Assembly (NCBI GenBank): GCA_001599595.1
Contig: BCHH01000006.1
Location: 658,874-722,873 of the forward strand
Direction: 5' to 3'
Source of the DNA: Beverwykella pulmonaria
Taxonomy: Eukaryota > Ascomycota > Dothideomycetes > Pleosporales > Melanommataceae
Length of the DNA stretch: 64,000 nucleotides
Below, one piece after another: positions 1 through 10,108 of this stretch. Each line of letters opens with the position of its first letter. The first letter of the stretch is position 1. A program made the translations under genes and the position numbers. The notes beneath the pieces were generated by a model. That model saw only the letters and a list, made by a program, of their open reading frames with translations, was not told the DNA's origin and searched no databases.

Positions 1-2
1 CA

Positions 3-125
3 GGAGCTCCAGGAGGTTTCGGCGGCGCCCAACCACACTTCAACCCGGCTTTCTTCAACCAGGCACAGCAAGGCGGGGATGGCAACTGGAACCCTCATGG
101 CGCGAAGCGACCCCGACCAGAATGA
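3..125 (+). CDS. C-terminal end of a glycine-rich, probably RNA-binding protein (5' partial)
   Basis: The window opens inside a coding region. The third frame is open from base 3 to a TGA at 123-125 and encodes about 40 residues. They are rich in Gly, Gln, Asn and Phe (GGFGG, FNPAFFNQ) and end in the basic tail HGAKRPRPE. Low-complexity Gly/Gln tails closing with a short Lys/Arg/Pro cluster are common in fungal RRM proteins of the hnRNP and cleavage-factor type, so an RNA-binding nuclear protein is the likeliest identity. This is inference from composition, because the RRM domains would lie upstream of the window. It is convergent with the cellulase gene that follows. Confidence 0.55.
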   Translation, partial: GAPGGFGGAQPHFNPAFFNQAQQGGDGNWNPHGAKRPRPE

Positions 126-1086
126 GCGCAGTGCCTAAAATCATCTCTTTGGCGTCTAGGTTCTCTACGGTCCAGTCCCAGTCCAATTCCAAATTACCCA
201 GTTATAAGCCAGATGTACAAGCGACCGAGAGGAGATTTAAGCGAGTAGACTTTATTCCTACGCATATCGAATCATTCACTCGACACGTCTCTCCTGTTCC
301 GATCTATATTGGTCTCCATTCTTCGCCTCTCCAACACTGCGATTCTTTTGACATCGGCTTTTCACAGAAAACCTTCGGACCATCAAAGCAGTTTTATAGT
401 TCTCCATATCTCAATGATCTTGGTCGATACACTCGTCGACCCCACGGATCGGAACTCTGTGGTTTGTTACCTTTCCTATACTTTTCATGTGCGGATTCGG
501 CGTACGGATATCTCACAATCAAGGCCAGGGGTCAGGCTGGCAGGCGTATCTGATTTGGGTTTGCGCATATTAGGGAATGAAAACCTATTCTGTATTACGG
601 GCTTCTTGTTGCGCATTTCTTTTTTTTGGGTTTGGTTCGGACCACTCTGCATACTGCATGGTGTTTGTCTGCCTATCTTACTGATCATATGGTTGCTGAT
701 CTGATATCATCGCTGGAGTTGAATCATGTTTGTCTATGTACGATCTTCCACGTAATATGGAACAGCTATATTGGCGCATCGTTTGGATGTACCGTACAAC
801 TGATGTCACTGCCGAGGTTGAGGACTTGGCTAGCCTTGCACATGACGAATCGAAGTGAGGCGACGCTTTAGATAGAGACTCTGTACGATAGACGAGAAGA
901 GCATCGCTCAGATATAGGGTCGGGCCTTTGATATCAGACATAAAGGTTATTCAAAAGAGGCATGTCGACATAACATCTGTTTTTGCATCGTGGTTCGTTC
1001 GCAAGCGTAAGCGACATGCAATATATACCTAAATCATGTCTCCCACTCTAAATATATACAAAAGAATCCCTCCTCCCCTCTCCTTT
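126..1086. other. Convergent 3' intergenic region
   Basis: This 961 bp stretch lies between two convergent stop codons. Open frames here are short, overlap on both strands and show no family resemblance. It is pyrimidine-rich in places and probably holds the two 3' UTRs. I see no RNA gene or mobile element. Confidence 0.5.
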
Positions 1087-3254
1087 CTACACAGTGATTG
1101 TATAATTTGCACTATTCCCGGCCTCCCTAGGCCAAAACTCAATCGTAAACGTCGTCGACTTCCCTGCACTCCTAACCGCATCCAGCACCGCCGCCTTCAG
1201 AATAACATGAGTAGCATCCCAATCCCACTGCCCGGAATACGTCATGCGTCCCTGTTGTAGTGCGGGGAGGTACTGTGTCCAGTCATCCACCAAGTACGTT
1301 CCATCGCTCTTGACGGCTTTCACAGTCGCAGGGCGCGACTGCCCTGCCCACGTCACCGGGATGAGCAGGTCGGCGGAGGTAGAGGGGAGCGCGGAGGAGG
1401 TGCTGCCGAGGACGGGGGTAGCGTATTGGATTACAGAGATGGTGAGCGGGGCGCCGACAGAGAAGGTGAGTGTGATGGTGGCCAGTGTGCCCGGAGCGGT
1501 GGTGGGCGTGTAGAGCGTGGAGAGGAATGCTGCGGTGAAAGTAACGTTCTTGCCTGAGATGGTGTAATCCGTTCCCGCGACGAGTGTCTTGCCAGTGCTA
1601 AGTTTCGCCGAAACAAGCGTGTTCTCGTTGAGTTCGAAGCCTAATGTCGTAGCCGTTACGCTGGTGTTGTACTTGTGGTAGATGTAGGCAGAGCTTGTCT
1701 GTGTTGTTGCACCATCCGTAGTGCTCTCCGGCAACGCATTCTTTGCGCCTTTAAGAGCGCTCATATGGATGTTCACCGCGACGGGGTCGCGCCATGCATG
1801 TGCAGCGCGGTCAAGCTGGTCGTTTCCGTTGTCCCACAGGATGGGGATGGTGTTGTACTTCATAGCCGTGCGCGTGAAGAAGTCATAGTACTTCCACCTA
1901 GCGGCAGCCTCGAGGGATTGGGGGGAGGCAGACCATTCGCCGATTACGAGGGGGACATTTGTGAAGTTGCCTCGGACGGCGGCGATGTCGGCTTCCATGG
2001 AGGCTTTGTCGGCGTCGGATCCCCATGTTGTTTTGCCCCAGGCGGAGAAGATGAAGTCATCTGCATATCCAAGTCAATAAAATTTTTCTCCAACCTCATA
2101 GCACGACGAAACGGAAGGGGAGGATGGGGTGAAATGGGGTAAATTGGAGACTTACACGGCGCGTAATAGTGATACTGGATCGCCCACGGATTCGCAAACT
2201 TGGTGTCCGGCGCTTTGAACCACTGGCTCGTCTTGACCATGTCCTCCCCGACACCCACCAGCGTAACCACTCTCTTCGCATTAAACCCCCCGGCATCATT
2301 GATCGCCTGCAGGAAAATCCCATTCAACTTATTAACCTCCGCACCGTGCTCGGCCGTCGAGCCGGGAATTTCATTGATAGGCTCGAACGCAACTTGCGAC
2401 CCTTTACATGCGAGCTTCGTCCCAATCTGGTACCAGAGCTTGTAGAACCGTTCTTCGATGGCGGTGAGATTCGCGCCGGACGCAGAGATGTCGGCCCAGA
2501 CCCACGAATCGTGGTGCACGTTTACGATTGTGTTGAAGCCGCGGGTGGTGACCATATCGACCACGTCTGAGACGCGCTGGAGCCAGACGGGGTCGACAGT
2601 CCAGTCGGGCGATTGCGATGTGAAGTGGTACGCCCACGTAACAGGGAGCCTTACGCCCTTGAATCCCGCAGCTTTGACGTCGTCAAAGGTGGTGGCGACG
2701 ACAGGAGGATTGTTCCAGTCTCCCTCGTTCTGCACGGCATCGAGCGTGTTGCCTAGATTCCAGCCGGGGGACATTGCGGCTACAAACGCAGACGCAGATA
2801 CAGGTGTGAAAGTCCCCGTGCATGTTGTTCCGCCTGTACTGGGGGTGGCGGATGATGAGGCTTTAGCGGACGATGAGGCCTTGACGGATGTTGCGAGGGT
2901 AGAGCTCGGCTTTGATGTTGAGGAGGAGCGTGTGGAGCTCTTTGGTGCGGCATCGGCGGTGAGGCACTGAGAGTAGTCTTTCCCTTGCGTTAGTAGACTT
3001 CTGCAGGCAGTTGGGACGATCTCTGTGGCCTACAGTCATTCTGAACTACACACGCATAGCCTGTGGAACATGTTGTGTCTCCTGAAAATCCGATACCGCC
3101 ACCTGCGCATATCCATCAGCATCCCTACAACGCAAATATTCATACAAGAGGTCTGAAACTTACACTGCTCCCAAGGTCCACTGACCGCAGAGACGCTCTG
3201 CAGCAAGGACGCTGCGACGCTAAAGAGCGCAGGCTTCATAAGTCCGGCAACCAT
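1087..3254 (-). CDS. Secreted GH5 endoglucanase with N-terminal CBM1 and C-terminal X2/CBM46-like modules
   Basis: A secreted cellulase that hydrolyses beta-1,4-glucan. Four exons fit phase and splice motifs: 3254-3164, 3102-3034, 2977-2156 and 2060-1087, giving 651 residues. Residues 1-23 form a signal peptide. Residues 26-60 are a fungal CBM1 with the pattern WEQCGGIGFSG...YYSQC, split by the first two introns. A Ser/Thr-rich linker follows to about residue 110. The GH5 barrel opens with GWNLGNTLDA, as in GH5_4. The acid/base is Glu256 in FEPINE and the nucleophile is Glu369 in IGEW. The last 220 residues look like an Ig-like CBM_X2 module followed by a Trp-rich CBM46-like module, an order known from bacterial GH5_4 enzymes. 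Gene model and GH5 assignment are firm; the C-terminal module names are from memory of family patterns. Confidence 0.9.
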
Positions 3255-4188
3255 TGTTGATATGTGAAATCAATCAACTGAATCAATCTCTTAAGATTTC
3301 CAACAAGTGCGCGTCCCAGAACCCATTTATCGAAAAAAAAAACTCTAGACCCCAGAATATGGACACCTCACCTAATCAAATTTTCCCAGGCTCATTCTGT
3401 GCATCCCCGCAAAACCACCGTTCACTTCATTTACCTATCCCCCAGAACCACATTTGACCACGTTGAGTGCGGTCTAGTGTCCTCTCCAAATATCCCCCTC
3501 ACAGCATGCCGAAATGAAACAACAGATTGGGCCGCACCCTGCTACTCGTCAAGCGAATATGCAAACATACGACTCCCACAAAAGTTGATCCCCATTCAGA
3601 GGGCGGATACCAACACTGGTGGAAATAATTTAGCATAGGTGGCTAGCGTAATGTGCGAACGTTTTCCTCCGACGCAAATAAGAGTAAACCCGGATATATT
3701 CATATGCAGGTACCGGCGGGCCTAATACCCAAATGAAAATAACGACTAGGCACCCGGGTCTTGTGAACTTTGCCGCCAAGGGTGTATTTCATCATCGCCG
3801 CTAAGAATGTTGATTTGGTTTGAAGGGTATTATGAGATTTCTTAGTATCTAGCAACAGTAGGCGATTAGCACAGTTTTGTATGTGTGATTTCAAACAAGT
3901 AGAATACTCACCATGCACCAAATTGCAGCAAGTATAAAACCTTCAAAATAGAACAACGAGGTGTTGCACAAGGCACACACCTGGATAACGAGCGCAAGAA
4001 TTTACTACAAATAGAAACGTAGAATGCCAAAACAAGACAGGGTGGTATTTGATGCAGCAAATCCATCCATTCCATGGTCGCCCCGAGCCACGCTGCAGAG
4101 TCCCCCCCAAAACAACTTCACGTTGAAGAATACAATCGACCATAGGTACTATCTAACCATAGCGATACTAGCGCCTTTTCAGAGTGAA
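3255..4188 (-). promoter_or_regulatory. Upstream region of the cellulase gene, with two CreA-type sites
   Basis: This 934 bp non-coding stretch separates the cellulase start from the SLA2 stop and must contain the cellulase promoter. CCCCAG occurs at 3350-3355 and 3440-3445, about 100 and 190 bp upstream of the ATG. On the coding strand it reads CTGGGG and fits the carbon-catabolite repressor consensus SYGGRG. Two nearby sites are usual for CreA/Cre1 control of cellulases, but a six-base degenerate motif also occurs by chance. The distal half also holds the SLA2 3' UTR. Confidence 0.4.
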
Positions 4189-7100
4189 TTACTCCTCGAG
4201 GTACGACAGTTTCCTCATCTCGCCCAATCTCGTCCGTGCTTGCGAAAGCGCGTTCTCGAGTTGCAGAATCTCAACCTAAGGTGAATAGTTAGCATAATAG
4301 TAAGACACTAATTGGGGATGAATGTACCTGTTGCTCCATCTGCCTGACTTTGAACTCATGGTCGCCTAGTTTGGAATAGTCCACCGCCTCGTTCTCATCT
4401 TTATTCTTGTTGGCGATGATCTCCTGTACCTGTCTGACAAGAGCACGGCAAGCGCTAGTGACAGTCTTGGAAGCACTCTCCAGTTTGTCCTGGCTCTTGC
4501 TCATGAAGCTTGCCTTGACTCTGCTAGCAGCCACAAGTTGGGCGGTGGAGGCAGCAACGTCGTTGGACGCAACAATAAGTTGCTCGGGGGAGTTACGTCC
4601 GGAGATGACACCGTCAGCTGTCTCGATAAGCGTGTTCGTCGACGAAGCGACAGCTTTGGCGGCACTGATGAGTCCCTCAGTCCAACGGTTGTGCTTCTTG
4701 TAGAAAGCCGTCTTGGTCATGGTTCCACGACCTTCACGCACGATTTCTTGCTGGGAGGCGGTAGCAGCCTTGATGAGTTGCGCAATGGCATTCGTAACAG
4801 CAATCGCTGCTGCAAGAATGGAGTCGTGGATCTTCAGTTCGTACGTGGAGTACTGATCTCGTGGTTTCTTCATCAGCTTTGCGAGACGCTCGGTGGCAGC
4901 GTCAATAGCGTTAGCAGCCTTAGTCAACTCGCTATCGACGAGGTCACCAAGATCTCCTTGTGCGCTAGTGATCTTGCTCTTAGGGGCAAACGCATCTGCC
5001 AACTTGGAGAGATTCTGGAGGCTGCGAAGAACCTCGGCGTTGTTGTTGACAACAACGTTGAATTTCGTGTCCGTGTCGAGATCGTACAAACGAACGGATT
5101 GCACATTACGGAAAAATTTTACTGTTGCAGTCGCGGACGCTCTCGAGGCATTGATTAGCTGATCGGCCTTATTTTCGTCTGAAGCAAATCTCGTAAGACC
5201 CTTAGCATTGCTGAGCACATCTGCAATGGAACCAGCGAAAGCGTTAACTGTCTTAATGACCTCCGAATGCGTAGCATTTGGACCATCTGCAATGAATGCA
5301 TTAAATGCTGTTGCGAAATCCATGCTGCACGTCTGTGCCTTTTCGATCTGTGAGAGCACGTATGCCCCAGAAGCGTTCTGATTGCCAGCTTGCATCGAAG
5401 AGTCCAGTTCGTAGAGGGCATCATCAACACGTCGAACACCACTCTGGAGCACAGAGTCAATGATGTCGTTGATCTTTTGGAGGCTGTCCTGAATGAAGGA
5501 GTCAAGGTGGCCATCAATAGCACTGTCGTTGGCATTTTGGTTCAGCTTCAGCTCGTTCAATTCGAGCAAGGTTTGATCCATTCCGGCCCTGAAAATTTCA
5601 AGCTCCTCCTCCTTGTCGCGCAACTGACGCTCAAGGTCCGAATCACCCTCACGGTACTTCATTTGCATATCATCCAAAGCACGCGTCTTGTTCCGTAGCG
5701 CTTCTTCGAGATCAGCCATTTCTCGGTTGTGTCTGGAAAGCAAAGCGGAGAGTTCTGAGCCCTTGCCTCGTTCGGCATTTTCGGCCTTCTCGAGAGCAAA
5801 ACGCAGCTCGCGCTTCAATTTTTCGATCTCGTCACGATGGCCGCCAGTATTTCGATCTTTTTCCAAAAGTGCTCGGTCTCGCTCGCGAATCATGTCAGCT
5901 AACTCGAGGTTTTTCGTCTTAAGTTCTCGGGATAGTTTCTCTCGGGCGTCCATAGCCTCTTGTGCGGAGTTGGCCTTGAGTTGAACGGACTTGAACTTCT
6001 GGAGCAGCTGAAGATGCTCATGCCTTAGCTGTGAATACAGCTTTGCTAGAGACTCGTATTTGGACCGCCATGTGTTGAGCTGTTCTTGAAGGGCTCGAAG
6101 CTGGTCATCTCGCGAAGACGTCTGCTGCTGGAAGTTGGCGTTCATCTGTTGAATTTCTCCCTCCAGCGCCTTCATTCGTTGGTCGTATTGCTGCAACATC
6201 AACTGATCGCGCTCGTACTGTGCTCGGGCATTGAGATTCTCTCGCTCGAGCTCTGCGAGACGACCTTGGGTCTGTTGTTGATATTGGTCGCGTAGCAGCT
6301 GTTCTTGTGCCAAACGAGCTTGTTCGGCTTGCAGCCTCTGCTGCTCTTCGAATTCGCGCTGCGCGCGAAGCTGGGCTTCCTGTTGCTGGCGCTGTGACAT
6401 CTCCCATTGTTCAGCAAGTCTCCGTTGCTCGGCCTCGTACTCATCCTGTTGCCTCTTCTGATCGTTCTTCCAAAACTCGTTGATGGGCTCTGGATCCACA
6501 GACGGTGCGCGCGGTGCAGGAGGCGGGGCCTCTTCGTTTTTCGGTCGTGCAGGCAGGGCGGGAGCTCTCTCGTCGTCCTCGGAGAGCAAGTTCGGGGGAT
6601 CTTGCGGCAGCTTCGGCACTGTGATTAGGCTGGTGAGATATCTCAGATTGGAGCATTCGTAATAGAACTTGACGAGTCGGTAATGCTGTGCGTCATAACG
6701 ACCACGCAGAGGAGAGAGCGCCTCATCGTCGCCAAGTGCTGCGAATGTCAGCCTAGGATCAGCAAGCACCTCGACTCACTTACTGGTGTGCATAGCTCGT
6801 AGCATGCTAGTAATGAACTTGTATATCCCATAGCTCTCCTGCACCAGCGGCACCAGAGCAGATATCCGGCATTCGTTGTTGGCTCCGCTTCGGAAATGCG
6901 AGAAAATGAGCTTCTGGAAGGCATCGATCTGGTCCTGCAGCGTCATCAAGTCTGAAATCGTCTCATAACTGCTCCGGGTTAGCATTTCTACACAGAGTTG
7001 TTTCCGGAACATCCTACCCCTCGTTCGGGTCGTTTATTGATTTCAGACTGATGTACTCCTCGTATTCAAATGTTCCTGTCCATACATTAGCCTGTCGCTG

Positions 7101-7676
7101 GCCTAGGTGCTGCATATCTCGTACCATTGAATTCGGGGTGCTGGCGGTGGAATGCAAGCTTGGCTAGGAGGAAGTAGATGTATTCTGAAATCAGCGGCCC
7201 GTACCCGCGGAGGCCTTCGCCGCTCCCTACGCCTCGTGTCAAGCTCTCTAGCCAGGTTGTGTTCGCCTGCGCCTCCTTGAGCACTACGGGGTGCCCCTCC
7301 TGGAGGACCTTGTGGATCGTGATGAGCGCCTTGAACGTCTGAACCTCGTCGGCGAGGATGGGTTGCCTGGAAAGTGCCCCAGTTAGCTTCAGTCCATGGG
7401 GCGCCTGGGCTGCCGTGTCAGGTTGGCGGAAACAGCCAGGACTTTCTGGGCAGCTCTGCTCGGTACGGTCGAGTCTGCCAGGAGGAGCAGCGAGACCACA
7501 TACACTTTCATGCCCTGCCAGAACGAGTTCGAGTTCTTGTGGTCCCATGTGTAGACGATGCAACTGCGCACATGTTTTCGCTTCGGGGCGGTCTCTTCGA
7601 TGCTCGTCGCCTTGCGGATGTTGATGGCGAGGTCGGACTCTTGCCTGAGCAGTTCTACGTCAGCCAAAGATGCCAT
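4189..7676 (-). CDS. SLA2: Endocytic clathrin/actin adaptor Sla2 (End4/HIP1R family)
   Basis: Links the endocytic coat (PI(4,5)P2, clathrin) to F-actin at cortical patches. Six exons join in phase: 7676-7504, 7366-7125, 7075-7018, 6968-6784, 6738-4328 and 4275-4189, giving 1051 residues, the usual family length. The N-terminus (MASLADVELLRQ...) and exons 1-5 form the ANTH domain, about residues 1-280. Next come a Pro-rich stretch and a long Gln/Glu/Arg-rich coiled coil, about 320-620. The C-terminal I/LWEQ (talin-type) actin-binding domain starts near residue 800 and finishes in the last small exon (VEILQLENALSQAR). In many Pezizomycotina SLA2 flanks the mating-type locus; here its neighbours are a cellulase and SLU7, with no MAT gene. 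Confidence 0.95.
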
Positions 7677-8334
7677 TGCGACAGGCGGGCGGTGGAATAG
7701 CCTACTTCCCCATATCCACATTGCGCGACGATCCGTACAACGCCATGTCGCCGGTTGCTGGTCTTCTGGGGGCTCGAGATGTGGTTGCGCTTAGAAGATG
7801 GGCAATGAGGAAGGGATGGGGGAGAGATGGGGGAAATGCGACGGGGAGAGAAATTCGAGGGTAGTTGGTGGGTCTGCTGCAGCGGCAGAGGGGGGTGAGC
7901 TGTCTCGACAAGAGCTTCCACCTGGGGCGCTCCGTGCTTGCTGGCCAAGCCTGGAGATGACGAAGCTCCGCGAAGTTCGCCGCCACTCCGCCTGCTCGAC
8001 ACCAAATTGTGCTGCCGCCTCGAAATCTGCCTCCAGCGCACACACGCAGCTGCATGCGCAATCGCCCTTCACTGAGCTGTCATCCGTGATGGAGGGGGGA
8101 GCTCGCGCCTGGTCGAATAAGCTTGCGCCAAGCCATCCGCACATTCACCCACCATGCAGGACAACGCATCCGATCATCAGGAACTCTATGTCATTTTACA
8201 CGCTATGCCATGAACTGCAGCGTGGGGAAACCATGGACCCAGCGCCCTACCAACGCCACGCAATGCTAAGAAGGCTCAATTATGCCCCGAAGTGACGGAA
8301 AATGAACTAGTACAGGAAGCCACCATGTGCAGGA
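7677..8334 (-). promoter_or_regulatory. SLA2 upstream region / SLU7 3' flank
   Basis: This 658 bp stretch lies between two genes read in the same direction. Open frames overlap on both strands without domain signal. It should contain the SLA2 promoter and the SLU7 3' UTR. I see no distinct element beyond pyrimidine-rich tracts. Confidence 0.4.
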
Positions 8335-9771
8335 CTATACAGCCTCGTTTTTCCCTAGATAGGCCGCCATTGGGTCGTTGGCCATTGTCCGCTTCCGCCG
8401 ATACTCATCCATCTCGTCCTCCGCCGCCCCCGATTTCATGTCCTGCAGCGTACGCTTCTTGCTGGACGCATCCTGCCTGGCCTTTTCGTCGCCGTCTCCC
8501 GCGTTGGGCACGTGCTTCTCAAGGGCTTCCTCCTCTCTCCAGGCCACTGCTTTCGGGACTTCGTCTAGGTCGGCTGCAGTACGCAGCCGCTCGGCGTCTT
8601 CAAATGCCTGCCTGCCTGCCTCGCCCGTGCAGTACGAATTCTTGACCGTTGAATGGCAGCATGCGAACCCCCACTTGAAATTCGACCACCAGCTGCCCCA
8701 AACGGATGTGTGGTTGTTGAGGAGAACGTCCTCGGGGTACTTTGATTTTGCCTTCGTCTTGGGCGCTCCCTTGATGCGCCCCCGCTCGTCGTACTCGACA
8801 TAGCGCTCGTTCTCGGTGATGGCGAGCTTCTTGAGGTTGTCGTCGTTGAATTTCTCCTGGCCTCCATACTTCTCTTGCAGCGCCTTTTGTCGCGCCGCCT
8901 TCCGCTCTTCTGCTTCCCGGAGCTCCTTCTTCCGATTGTATTCGCCCGATGTGGGATTTGCCTGGAGATGCAGCTTGTTCTTGTCGCCACGCTCTTGCGT
9001 CTCCCACGCATACCGTTGTGCTTTCTCGAATTCGGCCGCGTCCCCAGAGGCCTTCATGAAGCCTTCTTCTGCAACTAAGGCGGCAGCATTGTCTGCTGTC
9101 GCTCCGCTGTCCACCATGGACCGTGTCTTGGGATCATATTTGGCCGAGTCTAGATCGAGATTGAGCAGGTATTTGGCCGTGTCTTCTCGTAATCGCAGGT
9201 TCCGTGTCGAGGTGGCTTGCTTTCTGCCCATGTCGGTCTCTGCGTCGTATTTGTCGCCCTCCCCTTCCTCATCCTCGTCTCCAGAGGCTTTGTCCCCCTT
9301 TGCGGCCTCTTTTGCCTTCTTCTTGATCTCCTCGAGCTCGTTGTATTCCTGGACTACCGCTTCGTAGTCCTCCGCATCGTACCCGTTCCAGCGATCACGT
9401 TTCGCGTCCCAACCCAACTGCACCTCCTGCACAATCTCGTCTGCCTCGATGTTCTTCCCTGTCCACTTCGCGCCTGCCTTGCGCGGACGGCTCAAGCAGT
9501 CCTTCTTCTTGTGGGTCATAGCTCCGCAGTTCTCGCATGCGCCTTTGCGAAATTTGGTCGCAGCTGGGCCGGCCTTCTTGCCCCGGTCGTACCATTTCGA
9601 GTCCTGCTCCTGTTTCTGTAGACGTTGATGTTCGAGATAGTCGTTCTTGTCTTCTCCGGACTCATCGATGGCATAGAAGGGCTTCTTCGAGATGAAGGCG
9701 GGGATATACTCGTTCTTCTCCTTGTTGGTTGCGGAGATGTCGGCGGGTTTGCGCGGCTGTGCGGGCGGCAT
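8335..9771 (-). CDS. SLU7: Pre-mRNA splicing factor Slu7
   Basis: A second-step splicing factor that helps select the 3' splice site in the spliceosome. It is a single exon of 478 residues. The ATG at 9771 is chosen because [12 protein letters not shown] is followed directly by the conserved block with [12 protein letters not shown]. The frame stays open upstream but that sequence is low-complexity and unconserved. A CCHC zinc knuckle lies at residues 79-92 (Cys79, Cys82, His87, Cys92). Then come the Slu7 core with [15 protein letters not shown] and [13 protein letters not shown], an acidic stretch, and the conserved SVWGSWW...[15 protein letters not shown] segment. The C-terminus is [13 protein letters not shown]. 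It is transcribed divergently from REV3. Presence in all intron-rich fungi makes this a core gene. Confidence 0.95.
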   Translation of the reverse strand: MPPAQPRKPADISATNKEKNEYIPAFISKKPFYAIDESGEDKNDYLEHQRLQKQEQDSKWYDRGKKAGPAATKFRKGACENCGAMTHKKKDCLSRPRKAGAKWTGKNIEADEIVQEVQLGWDAKRDRWNGYDAEDYEAVVQEYNELEEIKKKAKEAAKGDKASGDEDEEGEGDKYDAETDMGRKQATSTRNLRLREDTAKYLLNLDLDSAKYDPKTRSMVDSGATADNAAALVAEEGFMKASGDAAEFEKAQRYAWETQERGDKNKLHLQANPTSGEYNRKKELREAEERKAARQKALQEKYGGQEKFNDDNLKKLAITENERYVEYDERGRIKGAPKTKAKSKYPEDVLLNNHTSVWGSWWSNFKWGFACCHSTVKNSYCTGEAGRQAFEDAERLRTAADLDEVPKAVAWREEEALEKHVPNAGDGDEKARQDASSKKRTLQDMKSGAAEDEMDEYRRKRTMANDPMAAYLGKNEAV

Positions 9772-10108
9772 GATGACACACGAGGCCGGCGATCTCAGCG
9801 GCAGCAAGCGGTTGGAAGTGGAGGTGGTGGTGTGTAGTGGCCAGAAAGTTGAAGCTGGGGCGAGCGCGGAGCCACTAGCGTGATAGGGCTGCAGGCTTGG
9901 CCATCGTTCCCGTGAGCACGCGTCTTCCCCGCCGCCTCTGTTTGTCGGCGCAATTCCTCCCACCTCCACGACGCGCCTGCTTTTGCCGTAGTCATAACGC
10001 TGCGGAAAGCAGTGCCAGCCATTCACCCCATTGGCGCCGGTAGTATTCTTATCACCATCATGCGGCATCTCTTCACACAACATCCTCGTTCCCGCCAGTC
10101 CGCTCCTC
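9772..10108. promoter_or_regulatory. Divergent promoter between SLU7 and REV3
   Basis: Only 337 bp separate the two start codons, so both promoters must fit here or overlap the 5' UTRs. The sequence is GC-rich for this window and shows no clear TATA box, as is usual for constitutively expressed fungal genes. Confidence 0.5.

Noticed and set aside
4407..6662. Several plus-strand open frames of 60-206 residues
   Set aside because: They are antisense to SLA2 exons and lack any independent support.
8378..9367. Plus-strand Ser-rich frames
   Set aside because: Antisense of SLU7; composition follows the complementary codons.
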